Below are positions 1 through 10,559 of a DNA stretch of 64,000 nt, piece by piece. Each line of letters starts with the position of its first letter. The stretch's first letter is position 1. The DNA is taken from positions 817,405,001 to 817,469,000 of the forward strand of contig CM057459.1 of assembly GCA_016271365.2 (NCBI GenBank). Direction: 5' to 3'. The DNA comes from Neoceratodus forsteri (taxonomy: Eukaryota; Chordata; Ceratodontiformes; Ceratodontidae). The position numbers were made by a program, and so were the translations under genes. The notes below the pieces were generated by a model, which saw only the letters and a list, made by a program, of their open reading frames with translations, searched no databases and had not been told where the DNA came from.

Positions 1-1213
1 CAGGAGGATTGGTCGGGATGTTCAAGGCCTCAGACAACTGTTGGTGGACAACCAGGCCATCCTGCAGTCCATCCGGTGCCATGACCTTCGGAGGAGGCAG
101 CACAGGACGGGGCGCCACCAGGCAGAGGACGAGCAGCCAGCTGGCCCATAGATTATATTACCCTTCCCACTTCTCCCATCCCTACCACCCTGCCTTCCTC
201 TCCAAGTTTTTCATCCCCACCCCTTGAACACCCCTACCTTGTACCCGGCCCCCTTGTAAATAGTCTTTCTTGTTGTGGTTCTGTACTATATTTAAATATA
301 CATTTCTATTTTGATATGAATACTGTGTTGGTCTCTGATTTGCAGCTGGCTATGGGTGCTCAGTTGCAGGGGTGTACATGCCATCTGGGGTGGTATGGTT
401 CTGGGTGTGTGTGTGTGTGTGTGTGTGTGTGCGCCGTGTGTGTGTGTGTGTGTGTGCATGTGTGTGCATGGGGAGGTATCTCCAGCATCACAGTGACTTT
501 CTGTTGGTCTTGCTGTCTGCTGCCACCCACTGCTGGGTGCACAGGGTGTGTCTGGCTTGTAGGCTTCTGTGCTGCACGGGGTTGACGTGTGCTGGGGGGG
601 ATGAATGGTTCCTGCAGTGCCAGTCACTGCACATAGGTGGTGTCTTGGGGTCACAGTGCAGGGTGTGCTGTGCGTATGGGGGCTGATGTGCACTGTGGTT
701 GTCAAACCTGTGTGTGTGGCATTCTCAGCCTGCCAGTGGTTGTGCTGGGGTGTCATGGCTCTGCTATGCTTTTGTTGGCTTGTCCCCATGGGCCAGTAGA
801 TCATCCGTCACACCCCAGTGATGCTGTGCTTGGGTGTGCAGGTGTGGTGTTGGTTCTGCAGTGTGTTCCTGTGCCCATGTGTGGCATGGCTGGCGGTGGG
901 CCCCAGCCTGCCTCCCTGGATGTGCAGTTCCATTGCTCTGGGGAGGGGGGGCTCTGCTTGCGCTGTGGCACCTCTGGACTGCTCAGCTGGGCTGCCCTGG
1001 TTATGCCATAGCGCAACATTTCTGCTCAGTTTCTCCTTCCTGGTTGTGCTATGGCGCAGTATGTGCGATATTCAGACGTTGGTTGCTTGCGCAATTTGTT
1101 CTGCTCCATGTTTGAATATCGCACCTGTTGCGTATATGCACAATCGGTTTGTGCTTGCTCCTGCTGTTGCGCTCATTTTGGGCGCAGTTTGAATATCTGG
1201 GCCCCTGTGTTTA
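1..1213 (+). mobile_element. Probable Harbinger-like DNA transposon, 3' part
   Basis: The window opens inside a reading frame (bases 2 to about 151) ending in a stop. It encodes an Arg/Gln-rich tail with RRIGRDVQGLRQLLVDNQ, which resembles the C-terminal coil of the Myb/SANT-like protein that accompanies Harbinger transposases. A non-coding stretch follows, with AT-rich polyadenylation-like sequence near 290, a GT microsatellite, then a block from about 1010 to 1213 that repeats GCGCA- and GATATTC-type words. The block ends TTTGAATATCTGGGCCCC followed by TGTGTTTA, which would suit a Harbinger terminus beside a TTA target. The 5' end lies outside the window, so the terminal inverted repeat cannot be confirmed. 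The family call is an inference from the protein tail and terminal composition only. Confidence 0.4.
405..468. repeat. (GT)n microsatellite
   Basis: Nearly pure GT dinucleotide run interrupted by GCGCC and GCA, inside the Harbinger-like 3' region. The reading frames across it are low-complexity artefacts. Confidence 0.95.
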
Positions 1214-1284
1214 GCAGATTTGTTGTCAGTATTTGGGGGCTTCCTTCCATTTGTCCCAAGATTGGCCCCAATATTTTTATTTTT

Positions 1285-2612
1285 GTTTTTTGATAGAGGG
1301 GGCATATTATTAATAGATGAACAATATCATCATTGCCATGTTTACACTTACAATCTCCATTGGAATCTGTTGTCTTATTTATTATATAGTTTATTCTCTC
1401 TCTTTTATGGTATTCAAATCTATATCTTGTGAATAGATTTCTTCTATATGGGTTTTTGATTTTAATTAAATATTTTTGTAATCTAAAAGTTTGTTTGTTG
1501 GTAGCAAACCATTTACTGATTTATATTCTGGACATCTTTCTATGTCCTTCTGACTGAATATATGTCTTATCCTAGCCTTACTATCTCTATTAATTTCTTC
1601 CTGGGGTTTTCTGTAGGTATCTGTTATATATAATAAAACCCCATATCCATTTTTCAATAACTTCAATTATTGGAAATTTTAATTTTTTTATCATGGCAAG
1701 TTATAGACTCATCCAAGCATTGTCATGGCAAATGATGGTTTGTCATTCTGTATACGTTAAAAAAACATAGAATTATTCTTTCTTGTATCAATCATTCTAC
1801 CAGTTCCTGTCCCAATTCTGCTCTAATTAGTGCTGTAGGGGACCCTAATGGAAAACTTAATATTTCCTATAAAATGCATTTATTGTCTTTTCTATTTTAT
1901 TGTTTATTCTCGGATCCCACATTTCTGCTCCATATAATATCTCTGATCTTATTTTAGCATTTATTACTATTAATAATCCTTTTACTGAACTACCTCCATA
2001 TTGATAGTAAAAACGCATTATGGCTGGCAAGATTTTTTTTATTTTTATCTCAATTTCATTTAGATGTTTAGTCCATGACAAATTTCATTCATGTTAATGC
2101 CTAGATACATAAAGTCTTTCACTTGTTCCAACATAATATTGGCAAGTTTTATATTATATATTTTCCCTCTTTTTTTCCCAGAAATCATTGCTTTTATATC
2201 TCCACATTTATTTTTAATTGAGCCTTATCATATTCTGTTTGAAATGTTTGAAATAACATTTTTGCTCCTAACTTACTTGTGATATTAGTACAATGACCTC
2301 AGCAGAAAAACAAATATGTGCAATATTGTTCCCCTATTTTAGGCATATGGTATTCTGGCTTACAAAATTTAACCAATATTCTATTTATGAATAGGTTAAA
2401 TAGGATTGGTGACAACACACACCATTGCTTTACCCCTCTATTGCCTTCAAATTCTTCCATGAACTCCCCCTTATCATTATATCTTATTTTGATGGAATTA
2501 TCTTTATAAAGCGTTTTTATTATATTTAATATTGTTGACTCCATTCCTATTTCCACTAGACATTCCCATAATAGGTCTCTACTAATGCTGTCAAACATCA
2601 TTTTTATGTTTG
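1285..2612 (-). mobile_element. Antisense LINE fragment B: RT core to C-terminus
   Basis: On the minus strand this carries the second half of a non-LTR RT. From 2612 downward it reads FDSISRDLLWECLVEIGM, then a spacer, then RGVKQWCVLSPILFNLFIN, which is the box normally RGVKQGCVLSP with Gly changed to Trp. A decayed active-site region follows near 2290. The thumb region (2081-1857) contains GLLIVINAKIRSEILYGAEMW, and a C-terminal stretch includes FPLGSPTALIRAELG (about 1855-1810). A further C-terminal piece lies at 1466-1666. Frames are broken by stops and shifts, so it is dead. The wording of the boxes suggests an I/Vingi-like group rather than L1, L2 or CR1, but the clade is unresolved. It continues the protein of fragment A (4955-5835). 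Confidence 0.75.
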
Positions 2613-2865
2613 CTTGCATGCATTTGCAAGAAACATAGTGCCACCATATGAGTTTTCATAGACGTGGCACCCCCGCTTCCAATGCCCTCACCATTTTTGC
2701 AGGAACAGCTGCACCACACCAATGAATGCTCCATCTGTCTATGACAGCAGTTCAGATTGCAGTGGTGTACAGCTGAAGGCAAACACCGCTACAATCAGTG
2801 ATGGTAATGTGTAGGCAATTTGCATACTGCCCTGCCATCAGGTTGTATGTGCACCCCCCCTTTGT

Positions 2866-3112
2866 TGTATGCCAAGGGGGTGCCCAATCCCCATTGGTTC
2901 CAGTGCCCCCTCACCAAAAAAACAAACTTCCAGGTGCCATGCTGGGAGCCTACCCCAATGTGGCAGAAGTCCAGCATCCTCATGTGTCCCCCCCACACTG
3001 TATGGCCAATGGGAGTGCCCAATCCCCCGATGGCTCCACTGCCCCCCAAAACTTCCAGGTGCCACACTGGGAGCCCAACCCAGTGTGGCAAAAGTCCCAC
3101 ATTGTCCATGTA
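2866..3112. repeat. Two-copy tandem repeat, ~135 bp unit
   Basis: The segment starting at 2875 (GTGCCCAATCCCC, TTCCAGGTGCCA, CTGGGAGCC, AATGTGGCA) recurs at 3015 with the same order of words. The second copy is slightly shorter. It lies inside the 2.3 kb insertion. Confidence 0.75.
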
Positions 3113-3339
3113 AAATAAAATAAAAAAAAAACTGTAACAAAAGAAAACGGTCCCTTGTTGACTCTCTTGCCCCCCTCCCACAACCCACTCTCTGCATACC
3201 CCACCTCTCCATAACCCCCCTCACCCCATACTTACCTCTGGAGGCTGGTGCGATGATCTTTGGTGAAGCGGGAACACGTCTGCACTCTTCAAAGCCGACC
3301 GCGAACTGAAGAAATGCCGGTAAGCTATATAATGCCATA

Positions 3340-4480
3340 AATAAGGTTTTTTCAACTTTGGTGCATATCTCAGTCAAATTTATGAATTTATTCACCAAAT
3401 TTTGAACATGGGGTTCTTGAGACCCCATCTCATGAATTCAGGGACTGTCATTTGGTGATTTGGTCCTAAAAGGTGATTTCACATTCACTGCATGGAATCA
3501 CCTTTTGGGACCAATTAACAAAATGACAGTGTCACTGTTCATGAGGTGGGCTCTCAAAAAGCCTATGTTGCAAATTTGGTGAACAAATTCCCCAAAATGA
3601 CTGTGTTACAACTGTGCGTTGCCCAGTTTCCACACACACTCACAAATTCGTGAATTTGTAATATTTTCACTCTAGATTTTCAACTTTGGCATTTTTTCAC
3701 ACCTCCTTATTAACAGTACAGCTGTCATTTTTCACATCCTGGCCAAAATGTGTTTTTGCACTTCTGGTGCAGAATAGTGCGGTCACTGTGGAAAATCAGT
3801 GTTCGGGACAGAGTAAGAAAATCACAGTGACACTGTTCATGAACAGAGGTCCTAAAATGCCTATCTTGAAAATTTGATCACAAAAGTCCATAAAATGACT
3901 GTGTTACAAGCGTGCATTGTACAGTTTCTATGCACCCTCTTAACTTCACAAATTTGTAATATTTTCACTCCAGATTTTCAACATTGGCATTTTTCCACAC
4001 ATTCTTATGAACAGTACAGCTGTCATTTTTCACATCCAGGCCAAAATGTGTTTCCACACTTCCAACGTAGAATAGCGCAGTCGCTGTGGGAACTCAGTGT
4101 TCGGGACAGATTAAGAAAATCACAGTAACACTGTCCATGAGTGGAGGTCCCAAAATGCCTATATTGATAATATGGTGAAAAAAATTCCCAAAATAATTGC
4201 ATTACAGGTGTGCATTGCACAGTTTCTGTGGAAGTTCATGACTTTGTCAGTTTTTTTTTATATTTTCACTCCAGATTTTCAACATTATCATTTTTTTACA
4301 CCTCCTCATGAACAGTACAGCTGTCATTTTCCACATCATGTTGGAAATGTGTTTTTGCACCTGTGGCATTAATAGTGCAGTCACTGTGCAAAATCACCTT
4401 CTGGCTAACAAACTGATAGCGTCACTGTTCATGCGGTGGGGTCACAAAAAGCCCATGTTGAAAACTTACAGTAAAAATAC
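3340..4480. repeat. Tandem array, ~300 bp unit, about four copies
   Basis: The block AATATTTTCACTC(C/T)AGATTTTCAAC occurs near 3658, 3957 and 4257, so the spacing is close to 300 bp. Each copy is followed in order by a CACACCTCCTTAT/AACAGTACAGCTGTCATTTT segment, GGCCAAAATGTGTTT, a TAGTGC(A/G)GTCACTGTG segment and CACTGTTCATG. A more diverged first copy starts near 3345 (TTTTCAACTTTGG). There is no reading frame of interest. The array is confined to the inverted-repeat-bounded insertion. Confidence 0.8.
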
Positions 4481-4954
4481 CAAGACATGCCCAGGGCCTT
4501 AGGGTTTCTGACCATAATGCCCTACCCTGTAGGATCTGACAGGCATTGGGGTGTAACTTGCAACTGTCAACAGTAATGCTCACGCCGTTCCACCCACAGC
4601 CAGTGTCAGGCATCGAGGTGCACCTTGGACTCTTTGGCCCCAGAGTTCACACCATTCTCATATACTGCACCCAATTCTGCATGGTTCCTTATGGAATGAG
4701 GTGAGTGCAAAGCCCAAACACCCCAAGGCACATCTAGACACTTGTCAGTGTCTACAGGGTAGGATGAGGTGAAATGTCATGACCGTTATGGGTGATGACC
4801 CAAAGGCACAGACCAATGCCTGTCCTTCTCTGCAGGGTGAAGGTGGAGTTGGTGTCAGTTCAATACATCACTGCCATTCCTATACTGCATCTGTCTAACT
4901 CCTGCACTTCCACTGCTAATGCCAGCAAGCAAACATTTGGCATTGAAAAATACT

Positions 4955-5835
4955 TGTTAAATCTATATAAGTACAAAATAACTTCTGTTTTTCAATCATA
5001 ACATATTTATATACTAAATGACTCAATATAAAACATTGGTCAATCGCTGAGTGCTTTTCTATAAACCCTGCCTGAGCTTCTTCTATTAGATTATTGTTCT
5101 CTATCAATCTATTGTTAAAGACTCTAGTAAGGATTTTCTGTGTATTTTCCAGTAGTCTTATAGGTATATAACTGGTTGGATTTATTCTTTCTCCCTTTTT
5201 GTAAATTGGAACTAGTATTGATTTAGTCCAAGTTTTGGAAATTTTGCCTGTTTTCCCTATATGATTAAATTTTTTTTCCAGAATTGGCATCCATAAGTCT
5301 AAATGGTTAATTATAACATCTATTGGTATACTGTCCAGTCCCGAAGCCTTGTGTCTTTTAAATCTCTTAATTGAATTATATAATTCAATTTCTTCTATTC
5401 TCTGTTTAAGTGGAGTCCATTCATCATTTGTTTGTACTTGTAGGTTTATAATATCTTTGTCCTGGAAAATAACCTTATAATGTTGTATCCATTCATGTGG
5501 TTCTATGAATGTCTCTATTCCTCCTCTCTTCTCTCCTTGGTCCTTTGCTACTATTGTCCAAAACTGTCTTGTATCTTCCTCATAGACTGCTTTCTCCAGT
5601 TGTTTCCATAACTCCTGCCTATGTTGTTCCTTCTTCTTCATGACTACTTTATTAAAATCATTTTTAATTTTGTTCAAGTCCTTTCTGTTCTCAATAGTTG
5701 GATAATTTTTTGTTTTTCTTGTTTGTGTATTCAGTTTTCTTTTGGCCTCAGCACATTCTTTCTTAAACCTTATTGCCGCTTGTTTCCTTGGGTAGCAATT
5801 AAAAACGTACTTTTATGTTTGAATTCAGCTTCCAA
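4955..5835 (-). mobile_element. Antisense LINE fragment A: linker and RT N-terminal half
   Basis: The minus strand encodes a long open stretch (4916-5677, extending in frame upstream to about 5800). It has a charged linker (KKECAEAKRK near 5750; QFWTIVAKDQ), then fingers motifs KRHKASGLDSIPIDVI, SKTWTKSILVPIYKKGE, YIPIRLLENTQKILTRVFNN and EEAQAGFIEKHSAIDQ, ending at CTYIDLTSIF. The order is that of RT boxes 0 to 2 of a LINE. The canonical NYRPIS box reads TSYIPIR. The upstream edge is near 5835, where similarity to any RT linker stops. It is the direct N-terminal continuation of fragment B and lies in the same orientation as fragment C (20643-23710). Confidence 0.75.
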
Positions 5836-5837
5836 AG

Positions 5838-6290
5838 TACCATAAAAGGGTTTGTTTGTCTGTCTGTCGATATTCCCTTTGTTATTAATGAAAACAGAGC
5901 TCAGCCACACTCCCAGGGATCTCCTGTGATGTCACACTGGTCTGAAACATTGGTTCGTGCTGTGTATGGCTGTATTAAAAAGCTTGGTTCACAAAGCTTT
6001 CAGTGTGCTTGTGATCAATATCTAGAATTATTCGAAGTTGAAGAATTTGAAGATATGGAGGACATTGATCTAAACTTTGATATTGGTATCTGACCATACC
6101 AATTTGAGTCTCTAGTATCCAGTTTTATTCCAAGAAGGGTGTTCAAGCTGCCTCTGATTCAGACACTGACAATGACAGCTCTGATTCAGAAGACAGACAT
6201 CACCAGTGTAACTTGGATTGATGAGTTTTTAATAATTACCTAATAAATCTATAATCATTCCAGTAAATTTCCTAATAAATCCATAATAAT
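5838..6290 (+). pseudogene. Unclassified repeat 'family X', copy 1, with acidic coding remnant
   Basis: An open stretch ending at 6093 contains FEVEEFEDMEDIDLNFD (about 6028-6078). Just downstream, a shifted frame (about 6123-6219) gives an acidic Ser/Asp tail, SDSDTDNDSSDSED, and a stop. The same protein motif and its upstream DNA (from GAAAAC at 5890) occur in reverse orientation at 13611-13677 joined to 19446-19529. Among about 17 shared codons I count six synonymous changes and four amino-acid changes, mostly conservative, which suggests the source copies coded for protein. I do not recognise the family. A transposon gene is more likely than a host gene, because two unrelated loci carry it. 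Confidence 0.45.
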
Positions 6291-6300
6291 TCCAGTATTT
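6230..6300. repeat. Short 33 bp tandem duplication
   Basis: CCTAATAAATCTATAATCAT followed by TCCAGTA occurs twice in a row near 6238 and 6271 with two or three changes. It contains AATAAA words that could act as polyadenylation signals. Confidence 0.6.
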
Positions 6301-7391
6301 TGTACTGATTGTTTTTCCCACACAGATCTTTGCGTATCTAATGCAAATGATTGATTCTGAATTTCATAGTGCAATCTGGTGAAAACATATAGCTCTTTAC
6401 ATTATGCAGAGTCCTGATAGAACAGAGCATTCCCAAATAAAATAAAGGATGCACAGAATCCTGTATTATTGTCTGCATGAGACAAGTGATAACTTGGCAG
6501 AGCTTTTCTGTGTAGGGCTATAGCCACCCACTGCCAATTAAGAACAGCTGATTTTAGCTCCTGACAACAAAAAGTGTTGCCTTGGCTGCAACACTGACCT
6601 ATTGGCTACTGTACCCTGATTGACCACTGGCACAACAAAAATTACTCTGTACTATTGTTTTACGGTTTTGTGGCATGTAAAAAAATAAAAGAAAATACAG
6701 ATGGCATAATTTGCTGAGTGGCAGCATCCAATGCAGATTCTGAAAAGCTGCCAGTGCCAGGCTGTGTTTTTCATGGTTTTTCAGCACCCTCTCCCCTGGT
6801 TGCATGCCCTTTCTTACTTATCAGATGCTGAATTTCTGTATGTCCATTTTGTGGCAAAAACAATAGAAGTTAATAGAGCACCACACAACTCCTCAGAAAT
6901 CTAAGTAAAATGAATGCTGACAGCCGGCCCATTGGTGCAGCAGTTGGATTTTCTCTTGCGATGCCGGGGACCCAGGTTTGGGAATGACTTAGGTCGCTGG
7001 AGGGCTGGCCAGCAGGAGAAAGCTTGAGCATCTGAGGATGGCTCACCCTCTCCCAATGGGAGAGAGGGGATACAGCCCTGCACTGGCTGACTCCTAGTGG
7101 AGGTCAGGTGAACAGCAGCATGTTGGGTCCCATTGATTGGGGGAGTGGCAGACGTCAGAGTACACCTTGACATCTGTGGCACGCCACTCCCTGGGGAGAA
7201 AATGGGAAACTGCCTCCCTGGCCAGCCAGATGACAGTTGCTGGCCCCTGCTGCCACCAAGCCCCAGAATGCCAGTCCACCTCAGTGGCACCCGGGCAATT
7301 TGAGGAGTGCTGTGGCCACCCCACTGGTGCTTCCCCCTTGGAGGAGGGGGACCCATCTGGAAAAAGGTTATGCCAGGTTACCACTGACTCC

Positions 7392-7453
7392 TGAGCAGAC
7401 TTGTTAGACCATGAAGCCTACTCTGCTGGCATTTTTAGTATGTTAGTATGTTA
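7392..7453 (+). mobile_element. CR1 3'-end fragment
   Basis: GAGCAGACTTGTTAGACCAT, then CTCTGCTGGCATTTTTAG and TATGTTAGTATGTTA closely match the end of CR1 copy 2 (40246-40306), including the terminal octamer-type repeat. No coding sequence remains. Confidence 0.75.
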
Positions 7454-7513
7454 CGGGGGTGTAGTGTGAGGTGATGGATGGCAGTGGGTATAGTGTGCCA
7501 GTGGGGTCCTAGG

Positions 7514-7936
7514 CAGTGATGAAAGTGAGCAGGAATGCACAGGAACTCATTTCCTGTACCTTTTTTTTTGTAGCAGGAACAGAGTTCCTGTACTTCTTCC
7601 TACTAATATTTAAAATGAAATTCTTACAAAAGTAATATAATGACAATTTCTTGGCCTATGACCTGAGATCAGTGGATTCCATCACAAAATTTGACTGGCA
7701 GAACAATTTAATTTGTTTTAAAAATACTTTGACGTGTCTGATTGGGTGCACCAGTACCTATACAGGTGTGTCTGGATTGAAAGAAATATGGAAACATGGA
7801 TGTTGACAGCACAAAAAGGTCCAACTGCCCCTCGAGTCCAAAGAGTTATCCTTTAGAGTGAGAGGATCTGAGTTCTGCTTTTCATTTGTGCCATTGTTTG
7901 AGTTTCTGTACTTCTTGCTCTCCACTTACACCACTG
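7514..7936. mobile_element. hAT-type non-autonomous element nested in SINE S1
   Basis: It begins CAGTGATGAAAGTGAGC and ends in the reverse complement of CAGTGGTGTAAGTGGAGAGC, so the termini are imperfect inverted repeats (similarity runs to ACAGGAACTC / ACAGAAACTC). It is flanked on both sides by the exact 8 bp GTCCTAGG (7506-7513 and 7937-7944), the TSD length of hAT transposons. At 423 bp it has no transposase. A CR1-like 3' tail in reverse (about 7765-7830, ATGGAAACATGGATGTTGAC) lies inside and is probably a later insertion. Confidence 0.85.
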
Positions 7937-8180
7937 GTCCTAGGTGACCCAAAGGAGTGGCCAGCTTTGGGGCATGGGGAGTACACAAAAAATGAATGCT
8001 GAATTTCATACTGCATTATGACAAAAGATACAGTGCTTGACATTATGCAGAGTCCTGATAGAATTGAGCATTCTTCATCATTTTTTGTCATTGTAAACAA
8101 AATCATTTCCATTGTGTAATCAATAAACATATGTGCTGTGACACATGTGCACAGGGTGCTATACCACCCCCATTTTTGCC

Positions 8181-8570
8181 GTTAAAATGCAATGGCCCCC
8201 TTTGCTTGTGCAAACTACATTTTTTTTATCTTGTTCCTTTTCAAACTTTAGCACTCACCTTTTTCCCCACTATCCAGCATTCAAATCCAAGGCAACTATT
8301 ATTTTGCTTATTTCCATTTTGGATACATTTTGGTTCAATAGCATGCATTTTGTTCACAATCAAGCACTTATCTGAAATGATGCACACACATTTTGAATTA
8401 TGTCGCTTACACTACAGAAATGTATTATTGCATTGACACACACACACACACACACACACACCTAAATATATTTGTAGGCTGTGCTGAATACTGTACCAAA
8501 TATATGCCGTCATAAATGTTGCTTAGTATATGGGTCTAGGGGAGCTAGAGATACTTTTAAAAATGTTGTT
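8181..8570. other. No gene seen; (CA)n and a short direct repeat
   Basis: A (CA)12-type microsatellite is at 8439-8461. The words ATGTTG(C/T)TTAGTATATGGGT occur twice, near 8516 and 8562. No convincing coding sequence. Confidence 0.7.
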
Positions 8571-8589
8571 TAGTATATGGGTGTAGGAG

Positions 8590-10510
8590 TGAGAGTCCTG
8601 CAACTTATTCTGGTGCCAAAGGTTCAATGGGAACTGATGACCTTTTTTAGCAGTGACACCATTGATCTAAAACTTCTGTCCCTCACCTTGGAAGAAGTGA
8701 TCCACCCCCTCACCAAAATTCTCAACCTCTCCCTGTGCCAAAGTCAATTCCCCAACACATGGAAGGCTGCTACAGTCACACCAGTGCATAAAGGGGGTGA
8801 CAAATCCACACCAGGGAACTATCGACCCATATCTATACTTCCATCCCTCTCCAGAGCTCTTGAATGGATCATGGCGGATCAATTATCAGACTACCTGCAA
8901 AAGTGCGATCTACTCTGCATTCAGAAACACGGATTTAGGAAAGGACACAGTACGTTAACGGCCCGACTTGATTTCTCTAGTGAAACTCACAAAGCCTTGG
9001 ATAAGGGTTATTTAACCGGAGCTGTTTTCATAGACCTCACAAAGGCCTTTGACACTGTTCACCATAGCCTTCTAATCTCTCTTCTGCTCAACATTGGGCT
9101 AGCCGAGGGACCTGGAGCCTGTGTAAAAAGTTACATGGCACAACGTTCTTAAACAGTAAAAATCTCTGAGGTTCTCTCTGACTCCAAACCGATCCTCTCT
9201 GGTGTCCCCCAGGTCTCAATTTTAGGTCCTGTCCTATTCAGCCTATTTCTAAACTTGCTTCCCAAATCCTGCCCTGAAAAATTAATACTCTATGCTGGTG
9301 ACGCTGTAATTCTTTCCTCCCATAAGGATCCAAATCCACTACGACAGAGCTTGCAGCTTGCTTTCTCATGTGTTGAAAAGTGGTTCCTTGAGCACAAACT
9401 GGTCCTAAATAAAAAAAAAAACAAAAGTCATGCTTTTCACCAGTCATCAAAACAGAAATAGGCATACTCCACTCGTCATAAAAACTTCTCTTGGAAATAC
9501 ACTAGAACAAGTGAACACCTTTAAATACCTTGGTATCACTTTTGACGAATGTCTTACTTTTGCAGTCCATATCGATAACACTGCAAAAACAGTGCACCAA
9601 CGCATTGGAATTTTGTACCGGAATCAGCAATTTTTCAACCAAGCTGCCTTGAGGATTGTTGTTCAAAGCTCCATCATCTCAATCATAGACTATGGTCTAA
9701 TTGTCTATGGCTCAGCTACTACCACTGCACTAAAGCGCATCTCAACAGCACTAAACAAAAACCTGTCGACTCCTCACTGGAGCACAGAGATGGACCCACA
9801 CTTGTGACCTCTACACGGAAACCTGTTGGTTGCATCTTTCCAATTGCCTCATGTATCTCACCTGCGTGATGGCAAAAAAATCAATCTTGGGACTCACTCC
9901 TCCATGTATCCGGGACCTGCTCTGCCTGAACAATGGCACTCGTACCACCAGAAGATCTGACCACCAACCTTTCCTTGTCCCTAGATGCCGGACTGCTCAG
10001 GGACAAAGATTGTTTACATACTGTGCCCCTAGCTGGTACAATGCCCTTAACCTGCCCTCCTTATCCTCCATGACATTGGGAGCTTTCAAATCCATACTTT
10101 ATGCTCACCTCACAGCCTCCAACTCCTGTGACTGCTTTGACTAAAGTCTCATCCCACTGAGTGCACTTACATTTGTTTTACTCAACCACCATGGTCTCCT
10201 CTTTGATAAAGACAACCTGAGTACCACTAACCTGGTTCTGTCTGCTCCTAAACTTCTATTTCTCCCTCTCTTCCCTCTCAAGCTCTCCAATCCTTATTCC
10301 TTGTCCTTGACACTGCCTCTGAGTTCCTTTTTCTTTTCTGTACATAAATGTTACTGTTTAAGTTGTGGCCTTGTTAAACGGCTTACTGATTGTTTGTAAC
10401 ACTGTCTACTATGTTTTTGTACTTAATGATGTGGAACCTTTGTAAAAGAGCCTTGGCTCAAAGGTATTAATTCCTAGAACAATAAACAAACAGACAAACA
10501 AATAAATAGA
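8590..10510 (+). mobile_element. L2 LINE, copy 1 (5'-truncated)
   Basis: The copy starts within the RT fingers region and runs to a 3' end with AGAGCCTTGGCTCAAAGGTA (about 10448-10467) followed by AATAAACAAACAGACAAACA-type tail repeats. The same tail sequence ends L2 copy 5 (59505-59552), so both belong to one L2 subfamily. L2 copies 2 and 3 have a different tail (GTGCCTGAAAA, TGCACTTACC). 5' truncation is usual for LINEs. Confidence 0.85.
8640..10143 (+). pseudogene. L2 ORF2 remnant (RT to C-terminus), copy 1
   Basis: RT boxes in order: HPLTKILNLSL, TWKAATVTPVHKGGD, GNYRPISILPSLSRALE, QKHGFRKGHST, GAVFIDLTKAFDTVHHSLL (about 9025-9080). A frame break follows, then LSGVPQVSILGPVLFSLFLN, and YAGD at 9291-9302 where an active enzyme needs YADD. 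The thumb (9430-9807) has NTFKYLGITFD and SIIDYGLIVYGSA. The C-terminus (9830-10144) ends with APSWYNALNLPSLSS. In-frame stops at about 9150, 9460, 9807 and the lost catalytic Asp make it inactive. Confidence 0.85.
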
Positions 10511-10559
10511 CAAGATCTGAGAAACAACAAACTGGAACAGCATATAAAAGTGCTGGTTT

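Larger units (their letters stand above)
2606..4942. mobile_element. 2.3 kb insertion with inverted-repeat ends inside the antisense LINE
   Basis: The LINE protein breaks at the first RT aspartate box: CTYIDLTSIF on one side (about 4955) and IKMMFDSIS on the other (about 2600). The intervening DNA begins ATGTTTGCTTGC (about 2606) and ends with its exact reverse complement (about 4931-4942); inward similarity continues (GCATTTGCA against GCATTAGCA). That is the layout of a non-autonomous DNA transposon. I could not define a clean TSD and recognise no transposase. The interior holds two tandem arrays (2866-3110 and 3340-4480). The superfamily is unknown. Confidence 0.55.
6921..7988 (+). mobile_element. 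tRNA-derived SINE, copy S1 (interrupted)
   Basis: The element is flanked by an exact 14 bp duplication, AAAATGAATGCTGA (6907-6920 and 7989-8002). The head reads GCCGGCCCATTGGTGCAG, then GATGCCGGGGACCCAGG and TTTGGGAATGA, giving A-box-like and B-box-like positions as in S2 to S5. Removing the internal hAT-type element and one of its duplications leaves about 637 bp, close to the other copies (495-604 bp). A short CR1-like 3' end (7392-7453) lies within it and may be a further insertion or part of the SINE body. It ends in an A-rich stretch. Confidence 0.75.
6300..8180. repeat. ~560 bp direct duplication; second copy opened by a SINE
   Basis: TGAATTTCATAGTGCA, ACATTATGCAGAGTCCTGAT and GAGCATTC at 6357-6432 recur in order at 7999-8073. 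Weaker similarity continues to GGGCTATAGCCACCCA (about 6520) against GGTGCTATACCACCCC (about 8155). After removing the SINE and one target duplication (6921-8002) the two copies lie about 560 bp apart, so this is a tandem duplication that predates the SINE. No coding content was recognised. Bases 6440-6906 hold nothing else I can identify. Confidence 0.6.

Noticed and set aside
292..804. 170-codon minus-strand ORF rich in His/Thr
   Set aside because: It is a translation of the GT microsatellite and flanks, with no domain.
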